Assembly: GCA_963576725.1 (NCBI GenBank) | Contig: OY755252.1 | Coordinates: 27,796,722-27,860,721 of the forward strand | Reading direction: 5' to 3' | Source: Azorinus chamasolen | Taxonomy: Eukaryota > Mollusca > Bivalvia > Cardiida > Solecurtidae | DNA length: 64,000 bases | Part shown: piece after piece, positions 1-11,136 of the stretch | Layout of the letters: the number at the start of each line of letters is the position of its first letter | Numbering within the stretch: the stretch's first letter is position 1 | Notes under the pieces: generated by a model | What the model saw: only the letters and a program-made list of their open reading frames with translations | Database searches by the model: none | What the model was told of the DNA's origin: nothing | Program-made: the position numbers and the translations under genes

Positions 1-239
1 ATAGTATATACATATGAGCGTTTTAGTGTAAATGTCTTCTTAATGCATACGTTTCGTTCTGCATTAAACTGCAACCTGTCTCCACAACCTAGATGTATTC
101 ATTGTTTGGTGGTTGCTTTAGAAGCGTTTTACTGGCAACCATATTACCCCTTATTACCCAATTACTCCATACATACGCATTTAGAACTACGTCTTTGCAA
201 ACAGGTAAGATGCAGATCCGATGACTCGTAGAGAGGTTG

Positions 240-400
240 TTCCGTTTTCTTATTAAAACCTTTCTAAACCGGACGATCAAAATTAGTATAAATACCGGTC
301 TAGGATACAGGTGGCAGCTTAATGCAGGGCCAAAATTCCTCTAGGTGCTTTCTGCACGACATTCACTCTGTATTAAACAGCCGCCTTCCTGAAAGTATCT
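240..400. repeat. Degenerate F-like foldback
   Basis: Diverged relative of the family F elements at 26703 and 28645. A terminus like AAAACCTTTCTAAACCGGAC is followed by an arm (CAGGTGGCAGCTTAATGCAG) and its degenerate complement (TGTATTAAACAGCCGCC). Non-coding; the short ORFs here are incidental. Confidence 0.35.
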
Positions 401-654
401 AAAGTCTTCTCTACTAGAATTCCGGTTTAAAGGGTTTTGTACTGCAGATACTATTTCACTGTTTCTATCATGGCAAATCTTATTATGTTCACATCCCATT
501 ATAAAAACGATTCCAATAAACACTCAGTGCGTGATTACTCCTTATGCAGGTAACCTTGTTTAGCAAATCTCATTCTACGATAATATGAAACCAATAATCC
601 AATCATTGACTTTCTTATTCCTGTACCTCACACAAACGCCATTTTACATGTAAG

Positions 655-735
655 CAAAATGAGCTGACCGAGTTCAGACGTCTCCAACAGGAGCCATCCG
701 ATCAGGCCATACTCTGTTTGCTTGTGAACTTTTTT
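655..735 (-). repeat. Isolated degenerate MITE hairpin
   Basis: An imperfect hairpin with the shared box of the TTAA MITEs: GCAAAATGAGCTGACCGAG on one side and CCATACTCTGTTTGC on the other, around a centre resembling CCAACAGGAGCC. No flanking TTAA repeats were recognised. Confidence 0.35.
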
Positions 736-1075
736 CGTTATACATGCACTTTACCACTGTATTTGCCGTCGCGGTTGTTGTAGATTAGTCGGAGAGGGGA
801 TACGTTTATTTACACTGTTTGTCTTTTAGGATGGGGATGGAATAAGTGTGAGGTTGGGCGCCCATAAACCGGTTTAACCCCCCCCCAGTGACTTTTGTCA
901 CTGACCGTTCCAAGGTGGTACTTCCATCTTCCTCCTGTTGTATGTTTGTTTTGCCTTTGTGCGTCTCTTGTTGTTTTTTCTAGTTATGTACATTTGCTGT
1001 TTCCTTGCGTTGCTGTTCGGGCGAGTGTTCGTTCTGTATGTGGTGTTTCCTGCATGACTCATTTTTGTACTTTTA
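722..1075 (+). mobile_element. Retroelement 3' tail, family R
   Basis: Copy of dispersed family R, sense strand +. Shared landmarks are GCCGTCGCGGTTGTTG, GGATGGGGATGGAATAAG, the small palindrome AGTGACTTTTGTCACT, and the end GTTTCCTGCATGACTC. In the copies at 42 kb and 7.8 kb the same tail follows reverse-transcriptase-like sequence, so this is read as a 5'-truncated 3' end. Confidence 0.6.
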
Positions 1076-1215
1076 TAATAAATATGACTCTACAGTTTCT
1101 ATCAATAAGAAAGTATTCTGTGTACATATGCCGTTACAAACATTATGTTAATGAATATACATGATGTCATTATTATTTACGTGAACATTGAACAAGTAAA
1201 GGGTTAATTGTGGTT
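1076..1215 (-). repeat. Partial TTAA MITE end
   Basis: Ends GAACAAGTAAAGGGTTAAT, matching the right end of the B/C families. The left part lacks the hairpin, so the element is incomplete. Confidence 0.35.
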
Positions 1216-1230
1216 TTGTTTGCAGACCCA

Positions 1231-1475
1231 AAACTATAACTAACACTTTCCCTGTTCTTTATGTATTCCAAATATCAATACCTACAACATAGTCATGTAC
1301 AAAAAAGTTATAATGAAACATGGAAGGGGGTATTGTAGCCTTTTTGAAAAGAAAAGGAACATATCTTTCAGATTCCATTAGCAAACAGAGCAAACCCTAA
1401 AGCGGCAGTCAGTCTGATATGGGTCTACTCTGTTTGCAGATGCGTGAAACAAGCTCATATGAATGAAAGGGTTAA
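1231..1475 (+). mobile_element. MITE family B, copy B1
   Basis: Non-autonomous element with left end CTAACACTTTCCCTGTTC and right end GAATGAAAGGGTTAA, so TTAA-type flanks with the left one mutated. The internal hairpin runs from AGCAAACAGAGCAAACC to GGGTCTACTCTGTTTGC. About 245 bp, the family's usual length. A piggyBac-type TTAA target is known for this class of terminus; the superfamily assignment is inference. Confidence 0.7.
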
Positions 1476-1518
1476 ACATACCCCGCAAGCTAGACCTGAC
1501 TCTTTCTTGTATCGGCTT

Positions 1519-1770
1519 GGAGAGAGAGAGAGGGGGGGGAGAGTTTGTGAGGGAGAGAGAGAGAGAGAGAGAGACATACAGACAGACAGACAGCGACAGA
1601 CATACACATTGAGAGAGACAGACATACATACAGACAAATAGATAGACAGCGACAAACATACTGAACGAGAAAGTTAGACATAGAAAGAGAGACAAGGAAA
1701 CGCAGAGAGAGTGAACGAGATAGACAATGAGAGACAAACACAGATAGAGGGACAGACAAACAGAGAGATC
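1519..1770. repeat. Compound (GA)n / (GACA)n microsatellite
   Basis: Purine-rich run of GA, GACA and GATA units, interrupted by G runs. ORFs rich in Leu/Ser (- strand) or Arg/Glu (+ strand) through it are products of the repeat. Confidence 0.9.
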
Positions 1771-1910
1771 CATTTCATTATTTCGATTGAATTATGCCCC
1801 TTTGAAAACCTTTCAAAGCTAGAATTATTGAGTATTTTACATTTTTATAAGGTCCTAATGTTTAACAGTGTGGTAATGTTTAATCATTTACACATGAATT
1901 TACTATAGGC

Positions 1911-2239
1911 CCGTTTCACTACTATATGCATGCTTATACAAAAATCTTGGGAAGGAGTACAATACATTTTGATGGCGGTGATCATAAATATAATAGCATA
2001 TTAATCCCTTTTAAACAGTTTTAGCAAAGAGAATTGCACTAAAAGTAAATGTAACTGATTCAATGATAAAAAGCAATCTACTCCGGACAATATAGACTCG
2101 TTTTGATACATGTACTACTACTAAGTGGGGTCATGGCTCTTAACCGAGGTCCGTCTGCTGGGAGCTTAAAATGCAGCGTCTGTAAACGTCATATTCACGT
2201 CCTCGTACGAGGCATGCAAGGACTACTGAGAAATGATCT
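1911..2239. other. No recognisable feature
   Basis: AT-rich sequence with no long ORF, no hairpin and no match to the repeat families of this window. Confidence 0.5.
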
Positions 2240-2385
2240 GGGTCCATGCTTATAAAACTTTTAGTTGAGTCTGAGTTCGTTCTCAATTTTTTGATTGGTC
2301 AGAGTTGAGCCTTTGGCTCAAATCTCACCAATCAAAACCTTGAGAACTCAAATCTGACCAATCAAAAGCTTGAGACCAACACTGC
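2240..2385. mobile_element. Foldback family G, copy G1 (right arm partly lost)
   Basis: Begins GGGTCCATGCTTATAAAAC and contains alternating ATTGGTCAGA and TCTGACCAATCA blocks around a short loop (GAGCCTTTGGCTC). The complete copies at 51336 and 61399 are near-perfect palindromes of about 177 bp. Here the outer right arm has decayed into unrelated sequence. Confidence 0.7.
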
Positions 2386-2840
2386 CAACAGACGATAGAA
2401 CGAAGACGTGAACCGTACACCTTTTATTTATACAATTTAGAAAGACACACGCACATCTCAAAGTGTTATTGTATGGATACATTTTCCCCAGCAAACACCA
2501 ATAAGTATTCCAGCTGAACCAATTATTTTCGAAAAATAATGTATATCTTTCTCTACCTCCGAAAATTCACCAGTGTGCACAGAAGACAGCTAACAACTGT
2601 GATATCTCCATGTAAAGTTTTATGTTGACACCAGACCATCTTAATGACCCCCTTTTAAAATGTCTTAGTTCATTGTCATCTAGTATTGTCTCAACTTAAG
2701 CTGAGGACCATTTATAGCAACTTAGACCCTTACCACAAGGTAACTGAAAAAGCCCATTATAGCATATTCAAATATTAATAATCTGAAAAGACATTGTGAT
2801 AGATTTATAGACATACTCATTTAAGCTGAGATAAAAGTAC
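2386..2840. other. No recognisable feature
   Basis: AT-rich DNA with no ORF of note and no recognised repeat. Confidence 0.5.
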
Positions 2841-2995
2841 AAATATGAGTAAGGCAGGAAACACCACATACAGAATAAACAGTCGCCCGAACAGCACTAC
2901 AACAAGGAAACAGCCAATGTATATAATTATCACAACACAAAGAAACGCACAGCGACAACAGAAACAAAAGGGCGGCGCTTTGCTTATAAAACCTC
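2841..2995 (-). mobile_element. Retroelement 3' tail, family R (short copy)
   Basis: Only the terminal 150 bp of family R is present, as GAGTAAGGCAGGAAACACC through CAGTCGCCCGAACAGC in + orientation. It is a severely 5'-truncated copy, as expected of a retroelement end. Confidence 0.6.
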
Positions 2996-3163
2996 GTATA
3001 ATGAAAATAATTACTTTTCAGGAGAGGCAAAACACTTTTGTTTTATAAATTCGTCTTTATGTGACAAATAACGTCTGTATTATGGTACAATATTAAACCA
3101 CAAACTAATTGATATTTTTTTTATTTATTCTATCATTGATAAGACTTTATTTTTCTCATTTGG

Positions 3164-3361
3164 TATCACTGGGGGCCAACTACGACAATTTATATGGGTA
3201 TTATAATAAATTTGTTTTCCTACGAAGCCAGTGTATGAATTGTGAAATGTTTTCCTACAAGAACAAAGTTCTCTCCGTAGGAAAACAAATCTATTATAAT
3301 ACTCATATAAATTGTCGTAGCAAAACATTTTGATAATAATACGTAGTTGGTCCGCAGTGGG
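3164..3361. repeat. Long imperfect foldback
   Basis: Inverted arms at about 3166-3231 and 3276-3356. The arm GACAATTTATATGGGTATT is answered by AATACTCATATAAATTGTC, and the outer CACTGGGGGCCAACTACG by CGTAGTTGGTCCGCAGTGGG. ORFs of similar length on both strands (3109-3333 and 3125-3328) are explained by the palindrome and are not genes. Confidence 0.75.
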
Positions 3362-3394
3362 TATGACGATTTTTTAAATGTACGTTAGTTTTGT

Positions 3395-3735
3395 ACCAAA
3401 AGTAGAAATACAAAAAGAGAAAATTGCAGACTCGGTTTTATTGTGTCTTTACATGGGTAGTAATTAGAAATGCAACACTACTCACGCCCCTTAGAACCGG
3501 CTTAAGCAGTATTCAATTTACAAAACTAGTAACATGAAAACTAATGATCCCGAAGGACCAGAAAATATAACAACACTGAGAATGAAGTACGGGGCGACTT
3601 TTTACGGCCGCCACACAAGCACTTAACACCTGCTGTTGTGAAGTACATCTATTCTGAAATTAAATGATCCTTCGACAGCAAAAGTAGAAATACAAAGAGA
3701 GAAAATTGCAGACTCGGTTTTGTTCACATTATGTA
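3395..3735 (+). repeat. Dispersed repeat H, tandem 1.2 copies
   Basis: The block AGTAGAAATACAAA..GAGAAAATTGCAGACTCGG appears at about 3402 and again near 3683, giving a unit of about 280 bp. Other landmarks are ACCGGCTTAAGCAGTATTC and TTACGGCCGCCACACAAGC. Further copies are at 7690-8610, 14862, 48755 and 49346. It often lies next to R tails. Confidence 0.65.
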
Positions 3736-4371
3736 TAAACGAGCTTTTACCACTTATACGATATTTGTCGTTTATTTTTTATCCGGTGATCATGATATAC
3801 GACAATTTACATTTCACTTGAGTCTTAGCTTTGTACCTTGACACACCAAGAAAAGGACAGACCTATGCGCTATGTACCACAATGCATGCACTGACATAAT
3901 CTGCATGTGTTTATCACTGCTCCGCATGCTCGTAGAGTACAATTTGTACGACGTTTTGATATTGAAAAATTCAGACCAATAAATATACGAGGTTTAGTCA
4001 CGGGCGAGTTGTCACACTTTTTATTGGTCGATTGCGCTTATATCTTCATAGGAAGTGGGTATTATACATATAAATCAGAAATCGTGAAGAAATGATTTTC
4101 GGCAGGTTTTGTCAGCACAGGAACGAGGGGGAAGATGGAAGTATCGCCTTTGAACTGATGATTCTGATGAACACCTGATGAACTCCTGACGATTATTTTA
4201 ACAGAAATATTTTTACTGATATGTCAAAAAAAAGAAAGAAAAGATAGACAAAGATATATTGGAGACTCCATGCATACTTAAGGGACTATAGTGCCTTTAG
4301 GAAGTGACATGAGTTTGAATGTCCCATTGTTGAATCTGTGTGCTTCGTGTTGAATATGAACATAATGATAT
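3736..4371. other. No gene; mostly unrecognised DNA
   Basis: A short piece at 4123-4153 (GGGGAAGATGGAAGTATCGCC) resembles the middle of the R tail. Nothing else could be assigned. Confidence 0.4.
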
Positions 4372-5930
4372 GGGGTATAACGGCTTTCTATAAACCACCA
4401 GGTATTAAAGACTGTATTTGTTGACGATGTTTCATTTTCACAACATAGGGTGTTTCAAAACTATGAGACTGTTATAACCATTGATGATCTAAGATTTGAT
4501 TGTAGAAAACCAGATAAGTGCAACCCACTAGAATCATTGTGTGATGCTTTTAAACCCTTCGCTTGCTATTCACGTCAATATACCTACATGTAAATAGTGA
4601 AGACCCAGATGAGACAGCTCCTGCAGGAGCTGTCTCATCAGGGTCTCCACTATTTACAAGTTGATTTTGCAACCAGTGCACTCCACAGCAGTGATTGCAC
4701 AGCGAAATACTTGTACACAGTGAAGATATATGTAATTATACAACAGGGCATGGGTAAAGAAGGAGAAATGTATTTTAAAATTCAGCAAGCGAAGGGTTAA
4801 GGGTCCAACATGCCATATGAACAATTACGAACCTACATACCTTGATGTAATCCTTACAAATAATACATCTCTACTATGTATACTTAAAAGTGAGATTTTG
4901 GTCGCAGTGATTGTCAAAATATGGTTGCCACAGTGCTCAGAGAATAGTGTGACTAACTAAAGACCGAAATATGTTTGTTTTAGATCATATAGAAAGTGTA
5001 ACATGCACAGCAATTGATCGGGGAGTAAGAAAATGCCTCGTTTCATGTAGCTCATGTATTTGATGATATTGATGATACCTATTGGGCAACAGACGTTATT
5101 AGTCGTGGCACTGAATAATCCCCTTTATAAACAGAGAAAAGTCAGGAAAACGCCTATTTCTTTTTATAAACGTAAAACAACGGAAGGTTTTCTTTTAAAA
5201 TAAGGCCCTTAGAAATGACATTGAGAAGAATATAGAAAACAGAGATATGTTATTGTCGAACGTAAAAGAGAATCCGTGAACGTGTAGAATCTCTGGCATG
5301 ACATCTCACTCGTACGATAAATGTTTGTTTTGAAAAATATATGTTCCCGGACACTCTCAAAAGAGCTCAGGTCACACCTTTCTATAAAAAAAGATCACAC
5401 CCTCCCTTAAAAGAGCTGTCGCCCTGTCAGTATTATCTCTACTATTTCCAAAGTGTTTTAATAATCAGTATCTGACCAACCCTCATATTACTCTGAAAAT
5501 TTACATTTTGACAAGATTTATTGGCTTTTAGAACTGCATACAGTTGTCAAACTACATAATTATAATAGAACGCTAAATGATGTGTTTTACTTCACTGACA
5601 AAATCACTGTATCTAACTATGCAGATGAGAATACTCTGACATATTGGGATAGGGATATTAAGATTTGAAGAAAGTACAATGTACTTGAAAAGGAAAGCTC
5701 TAATATAATCAGTTGGTTTGACATAAACTGCATGCAAGTTAACCCAGACAAGTTCCATTCTATATGTGTATGTAAATCAAATTCATTCAATATATAAATA
5801 ATACAGATAGTATTGGTGAATCAAAAAAAATTAAATAGACCCTTTGGTAAATTGTGAATGTCTTGTCTCAAATGTATGTAAGAAAGCTGCATGACAAGTC
5901 CGTGTTTTTTGCTAGAAATATATGGCAACA
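4372..5930 (+). pseudogene. LINE ORF2 relic: endonuclease and reverse transcriptase
   Basis: A decayed non-LTR retrotransposon read in several frames. In order: TIDDLRFDCRKPDKCNPLES (endonuclease GDLN region) just before 4550, then YLDVILTNNTSLL (about 4835-4880), FDDIDDTYWATDVISRG (about 5058-5110, endonuclease-RT linker), FPDTLKRAQVTPFYKK (5344-5391), RPVSIISTISKVF (about 5418-5456), YADENTLTY (about 5620-5645, corresponding to the YADD catalytic box with the second Asp as Glu) and WFDINCMQVNPDKFHSICV (about 5713-5770). Frameshifts and stops separate these blocks, so it is not functional. A family A MITE interrupts the endonuclease part at 4549-4800. The arrangement fits the jockey/CR1-type lineage; the clade is not certain. 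Confidence 0.8.
4549..4800 (+). mobile_element. MITE family A, copy A1, inserted in a LINE
   Basis: About 250 bp with ends TTAAACCCTTCGCTTGCT and AGCAAGCGAAGGGTTAA. The hairpin GTAAATAGTGAAGACCCAG .. GTCTCCACTATTTAC lies off-centre near the left end, and the stem centre is CTCCTGCAGGAG. LINE protein homology resumes on the far side (LDVILTNNTSLL), so the MITE entered an existing LINE copy at TTAA. A 67-codon ORF (4597-4800) recurs in many A copies and is a by-product of element conservation. Confidence 0.85.
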
Positions 5931-6770
5931 GGGCACTACACCTTTATAATAAGATAAGATAAGATAATATCTATTTATTGTCAGTTTACATCAACAAATA
6001 AACACTGGCTGTAACGCTATTGTCCGACATAATAAGATTATCCAGTAACAACACAAACAAACAACCTATAAAATAGAAACCTGTAAAAATAGAAAGTACA
6101 TGTGTATGAAAAATAAATAGTATATCACATATAGTTTCATTAAATAGCAAAATATAATTTATTACGGAAAATGCACTGAGCCCATCTTACCACAGAAACC
6201 TTACATGCAATTTGCAATGAAAAAACTAGAATGTCAGTAGTTCTCATGTGACATTATATGACGGTCAAAGGGAAGTACCTCGTACAAGTTCCAAACTTAT
6301 TGAAGTATGACTTAATTCCCTTGACTCAGCAAAATTAGCAAAAACTACAATCAAATAAGATGCTTGTAGACATACCCAAATTCCACAGTACATACCCTCT
6401 AGTCCTGCCCCAGACTCCGATAGAAATATCAGATGCTGAACATAAGGTCAATGGGTAAGTATAAAATTAGAGTCTAAGTATCATAAAACTGTGATAAGAG
6501 ATCAACCACTCTAGTTAACATAAAAATACTACTAAAACTGACAAATAAACCAAACAAGAGAGCCATGCTTGCCCTAATATTTCTCACCAGACAAACAGAG
6601 GAGAGGATTTGTAAATGTTCAAATGTTTCTATAGAACAAACTGGCCAACACTGAGGAAGGCTTAATTCTGCCGTAGGGCCATAATCAAAACAACTTTTGA
6701 AAAGAAAATTTTACAGTATGTTTATATTTAAAACATTTGACTCCTGCAGGAGGGGGATAACCTTGTTAAC
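5931..6770. other. No gene; short (AAGAT)n run
   Basis: An AATAAGATAAGATAAGATAA run at about 5947-5968 follows the LINE and might be an element boundary. The rest is AT-rich with no assignable feature. Confidence 0.45.
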
Positions 6771-7012
6771 CCTTTTTTCATGAATATGCATGCGAGAAAC
6801 AATGATGTCATGAAAAATTATATAGACATCATGTATTTTTAATCAGCCAATGGACACATGATGATAATCATAATAATCATATCTATACTGTACCATATAT
6901 TCAGCAAAGAAACAAAGCAGATCCTGATAAGACGGCACCTATAGAATTTGTATGAGCTGGGTCTACTCCGTCTGCAATGGCAAAGAAAGGCGTATATATG
7001 AAACAAAGGTTT
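6771..7012 (+). mobile_element. MITE family C copy
   Basis: Left end GTTAACCCTTTTTTCATGAA, then the family C signature of a coastal ATGATGTCATGA-like stretch. The hairpin is diverged (AGCAGATCCTGATAAGACGG .. GCTGGGTCTACTCCG), and the right end near ATGAAACAAAGGTTT is degenerate. Confidence 0.55.
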
Positions 7013-7329
7013 AAAATCTAACTCTACATATCTACATATAATTCACAGTGTTTTTGTACCTCAGGCTTTTTTCTCCAAAGCATTGTTACGCCCCATCATT
7101 ACCTGTATACTCAAAATATAAAAGCCACTAGGTCAAATAAACAGAACCGCTCGACATCTTTACTCGAAACCTGCAGGCTGCTATACTTTTACTAGAAAAC
7201 TGGCCACCCCTGGGTTGAGGTTAACTTTTAACCCCAGGTAGGGCAACTTATATAACTCTAGTAGAGGACCTGAAACATGACGCATTGTGCCAAGAATAAA
7301 GGTTGACAATGTCCAGTTCCAGAAGATTT

Positions 7330-7690
7330 TTAAAGTGTTCACTATATCCCTCTACTGAAAGCACGCCACCCTGGGTGTCCAATTTTCGCCCTAGGAGCAT
7401 AGTTTATAAAACCTTCTGTAAAGGACTTGAAACCTGATGCTATGTGGCAAATATGAATGCTGAGAACATTTCAGTTTCAGAGAGGATATTAAACCTTTCA
7501 CTAAAAAGGCATACTTGGGGCAAGGCAGATGACACCATGTGCCAAGGATGAAATAAAGCTAGGAGCCATGTAGATCCATAGGAGAGGATTTTCAAAGGTT
7601 CAAATAACTGGAGGGACGACGCATGCCGAGGGACGACGGACATCAAGTGATCACAAAAACTCACCTTGAGCATATTGTGCTCTGGTGAGC
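7330..7690. repeat. Bivalve-type dispersed repeat with hairpin end
   Basis: The right part reads GGGACGACGGACATCAAGTG then GATCACAAAAACTCACC, closing with a hairpin at 7660-7690 (CTCACC TTGAGCA .. TGCTC TGGTGAG). I recognise this ending as common in bivalve transcripts and genomes, from memory and not from a search. The left boundary is uncertain, and the ORF on the - strand is incidental. Confidence 0.5.
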
Positions 7691-8610
7691 TTAAAATTTC
7701 AAAACTAATAACATCGAGTTTAATTATTCCGAAGGACAAAAAACTATAACAAAAGTACAAAAATGAGTCATGCAGGAAACACTACATACAGAACAAACAG
7801 TCGCCCGAACAGCAACACAAGGAAACAGCAAATATACATACAAAATGTAACTATAAAAACATCAAGAGACGCACAAAGACAAAACAAACATACAATAGGG
7901 GGAAGATGGAAGTACAGCTTTGGAACGGTCAGTGACAAAAGTCACTGGGGGTTAAACCTCACACTTATTCCATCCCCATCCTAAAAGACAAACAGTGTAA
8001 ATAAACGTATCCCCTCTCCGACTAATCTGCAACAACCGCGACGGCAAATACAGTGGTAAAGCGCATGTATAACGAAAACATTTAAGTGAACAAACTATAT
8101 CCACCTATCGCTATTGTACTCAATGATTTAGCTGCAAACAGAGTAACTGTAGAAAAGTAATAATGGGTACGACAGAAACGAAATAGTACAGATATCCGAC
8201 GTTCTCCTTCCATTTCTGGATTAAGAGGTCGCCTTCATAGAGTACTAAACCTTTCTTGTACCTTTCTTACATGCAAAGAGGCCAGCGTGATTGCAAACTA
8301 TAAAAGGGTTCACAACCAAACATGCAGTATGTTGTAGTACTACAGGATCATATCCCTTTTAAATGAATTTTTTAACATAGTTGATGAACAAAGAGAGAAT
8401 ATGGGTATGTCCAATAACACTAACCATGACGTTCGGGTCGCCATTTTACGGCCGCCACACAAGCACTTAACATATGCTGTTATGAAGTACCTAGCTTCTG
8501 AAAGTAGGAGATCCTACGAAAGCAAAAGCAGCTATGCCAAAGCAGAAAATTGCAGACTCGGTTTTATTGAGTCTGTTCATGAGCAGTACTTAAACGTCTT
8601 GGTTCATTTG
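7691..8610. repeat. Composite: H repeat interrupted by R tail
   Basis: H sequence runs to about 7750 (CCGAAGGACAAAAAACTATAAC) and resumes near 8410 with ATTTTACGGCCGCCACACAAG through GACTCGGTTTTATTGAGTC. Between them is an R tail in - orientation. Either R inserted into H or both belong to one larger element; the sequence alone does not settle this. Confidence 0.55.
7752..8408 (-). mobile_element. Family R retroelement 3' end (longer copy)
   Basis: On the - strand, traces of the protein end are visible (about 8270-8395: motifs like IGHTH, KGYD and TACLVVNPF across frames), followed by the non-coding tail through CACTGGGGGTTAAACC and ending GCAGGAAACACTACATAC at the low coordinate. Stops interrupt the coding part. 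Confidence 0.6.
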
Positions 8611-9330
8611 TCAGTTTGTATTAACTTTGTGATACTTACCTGAATTGTTTGATCTTATATTACAATTTGTGATACTTAGCTATTAATTCTTAGTATTGGA
8701 CAGGACTAACACATTTGCCTAGTGCTTGGCATCTGATATTCAGGCAAAGACTGAGGCCCGGGCTAGAGTTTGTGTACTACGGACCATTGTTAAGGGAATT
8801 AACTCATACTTCACTAATTCCAGGATTTGTATGATTTACCCCCCACCCTTTGACCGTCATATTATCTTATTGTTAAACACCATTGACATTGTCGTTAGTT
8901 TATTTGCATGTAATTTATATGTGATCAGATGGGGACAATGCCATTTTACATAATAAAATATGTCTGTTTAATGAAAGCGTATGGGGTATGCTATTTCTAT
9001 TTTTACATACTTCTGATTTTTAAAATTTGTTTGTACTGTTACTGGATAATAATATTTGTATCGGACACTGGCTTAGAACTAGTTTTTCCTTGTCGATGTA
9101 AACCGACATTGAATAAAGATTATCTTATAATACAGCTACTGGACGTGTATAACGTAGTTTCTAAGATAATAAGTACGAGTGTTTATACAGGGAATTCTCA
9201 TGACTCAAGCCTGGAAAGAGCCGCTTACAGTAACGTCCGATTAAACCACTCTTTGCCGAGTTTGATATTTGCCCGCGCATTGGTCTACTATAACTCTACA
9301 CTGTTTGCTCTGTCTCAATACGGCGAATGA
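8611..9330. other. No recognised gene
   Basis: The longest ORF is 8929-9330 (+). Its translation is Tyr/Ile/Phe-rich, has no family resemblance and starts in AT-rich DNA, so I do not call it a gene. No repeat was recognised. Confidence 0.45.
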
Positions 9331-9512
9331 TACAGTAGTCGTCTGCTACAAATTTTCATTTGTTTGATTTTATGCATTTTTTTTTCAAAAACATAGTAAC
9401 AGTAACAAACAGTTTGGATCCTGATGAGACGCCGAGTTACTCGGCGTCTCATCTGGATCCAAACTGTTTACATAGGTAATCACAGACCCGGTATTGGCAG
9501 CGAAAGGGTTAA
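9331..9512 (-). mobile_element. MITE family E, copy E1
   Basis: Contains GTCGTCTGCTACAAATTTTC, the hairpin GATGAGACGCCGAGT / ACTCGGCGTCTCATC with GGATCC-bearing shoulders (CAGTTTGGATCCTG .. GGATCCAAACTG), and the right end TTGGCAGCGAAAGGGTTAA. The left TTAACCCTTACGCTGCC terminus is missing. Confidence 0.75.
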
Positions 9513-10109
9513 GGCAGATTACAGCTTAATGCGGGACGATGAGTCTCTGGTTGAGACAGTTTTTACTGTATTTGTTCCCCTTAATATGACTAATTTCATC
9601 GTAGAATCACTTTAAGGACTAGGTAACATTATTATTGCATGTCGAGTTTGTCAAAATGAAAAAAAAAGCATCACGCAGGAGCATTAGCAGCATTCCTTCC
9701 GGGCATTACATTTAGGACTATTATACTTGTGAGTAACTGGTACAGAGTTTATAGTTTTTTATGCAGTTCGTCTTCTTCTTTTCTGTAACATCGAACTCTA
9801 GCGCTGAAAAGGTTAACGGTAAATTTGTACTCGCTTTGCGAATGAAAATAATTTCTGAGGTTGTATGCAACCGCGTACCGAATGAATGCCCTTTCTAAAT
9901 GTTAATAATTTTAGGAGTGTTTGGATTACATCGGAAGATAATTATATTAGTTATCGTGATGCTGGATATGGACGTTATAGATCGGGTTCAGGACCGTTCT
10001 ATATGACTAACCATGGTTAATTTGAGATCCGTTTTGCCCAGATCGGAAAATGGTAAGTAAACGGTTTGGTTACGATAAGGTTAGTTTCCATATTCCCCTA
10101 CATGTACCA
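9513..10109. other. No recognised feature
   Basis: No coding or repeat signal that could be supported. A tract of A's near 9658 is the only low-complexity element. Confidence 0.45.
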
Positions 10110-10620
10110 CCTACGTCGAAGGGAACTGTTGTTTTGCACTCCGGCCGTCCGTCAAGACTTCAGTCCGTCCGTCAGTCAGTTTTGGATAGAAAAAAAATTC
10201 CAACAACAAAAGCAGTAGCAGTTGCAAAACAAACAAAACAAATTATTAATCTAATTAACAACACAGAGAACGATGATGATTCATTCCTGTATTCAAACGT
10301 AATTATTTATAAGTACATGGAATTTGAAATTCTACACTTATATTAGCACACACGTGGAACTATTGACAAGCTCATCTAGCTAAACCATGTTTAGCGAATT
10401 GACAATGTGATGACGATCTCATAGCTCTGCAATAACCTGCTTATTTGTATAGTTCCATTACAGAGTTGAATATCAGAGCTAGGTTAAAGCCACTCGAGGA
10501 TATATGTCTCAAATTGAAATATCTCCAGTAAAACTCATCTTTCATGGATGTTTGATAAGAAGAATAGATGTCTTTTTAGGCAGGTAGCTGTTCAAAACAG
10601 GGTGAAAGACGTGCAAGGCT
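10110..10620 (+). repeat. Dispersed repeat related to 25675-28225
   Basis: Three blocks recur downstream: GGGAACTGTTGTTTTGCACTC with CCGTCCGTCA (also at 25708), GAACGATGATGATTCATTCC through CGTGGAACTATTGACAAGC (also at 27203-27312), and TGACGATCTCATAGCTCTGC through GGTTAAAGCCACTC (also at 28018-28100). The downstream relative is longer because other elements lie inside it. The ORF at 10050-10346 lies across this repeat and is not called. Confidence 0.6.
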
Positions 10621-10641
10621 CTTATGTATTTTGCCCAAGAT

Positions 10642-10891
10642 TTAACCCTTTGCTTGCTGAATTTTAAGATACATTTCTCCTTCTGTACCCATGCCCTGTT
10701 GTATAACTACATAAATCTTCACTGTGTACAAGAATTTCGCTGTGCAATCACTGCGGTGGAGTACACTGGGTGCACAATCAACTTGTAAATAGTGCAGACC
10801 CTGATGAGACAGCTCCTGCAGGAGCTGTCTCATCTGGGTCTTCACTATTTACAGGTAGGTATATTGACGCGAATAGCAAGCGAAGGGTTAA
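10642..10891 (-). mobile_element. MITE family A, copy A2
   Basis: Complete element, TTAA at both ends, with left end TTAACCCTTTGCTTGCTG and right end AGCAAGCGAAGGGTTAA. The hairpin is close to perfect around CTCCTGCAGGAG. Orientation is opposite to A1. Confidence 0.85.
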
Positions 10892-11136
10892 ACTTCTGGC
10901 CTTTAATCTGATTACACATTTTTCTGCGACCAGCAAGCAAAGTACAGTCATTAGAATTCAACTGCTCAACTATCATGATATATCTATTTCTTACATGAAT
11001 ATTCATAGAGTAAAGAGTTAAAGACCATTATTAAAAGTACAAATATGAGTCATGCGGCTTAACATGTGATCGTTATCAGATGAAGAACTGTATATAATAT
11101 AGATTTCCTCCTGCTACAGGCTTCAACGATTTGTAA

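Noticed and set aside
3109..3333. Similar-sized ORFs on both strands
   Set aside because: The region is a foldback, so both strands give mirror ORFs.
4597..4800. A recurrent ~67-codon ORF (starting MKTQMRQLLQELSHQG) in many family A elements, both strands
   Set aside because: It follows the conserved MITE sequence, begins in the hairpin and ends at the terminal repeat. Copies differ by frame-neutral and non-neutral changes alike, and there is no known domain. A by-product of element conservation.
8929..9330. 133-codon ORF as a membrane protein gene
   Set aside because: Hydrophobic composition is expected from AT-rich DNA; no start context, splice signal or family match.
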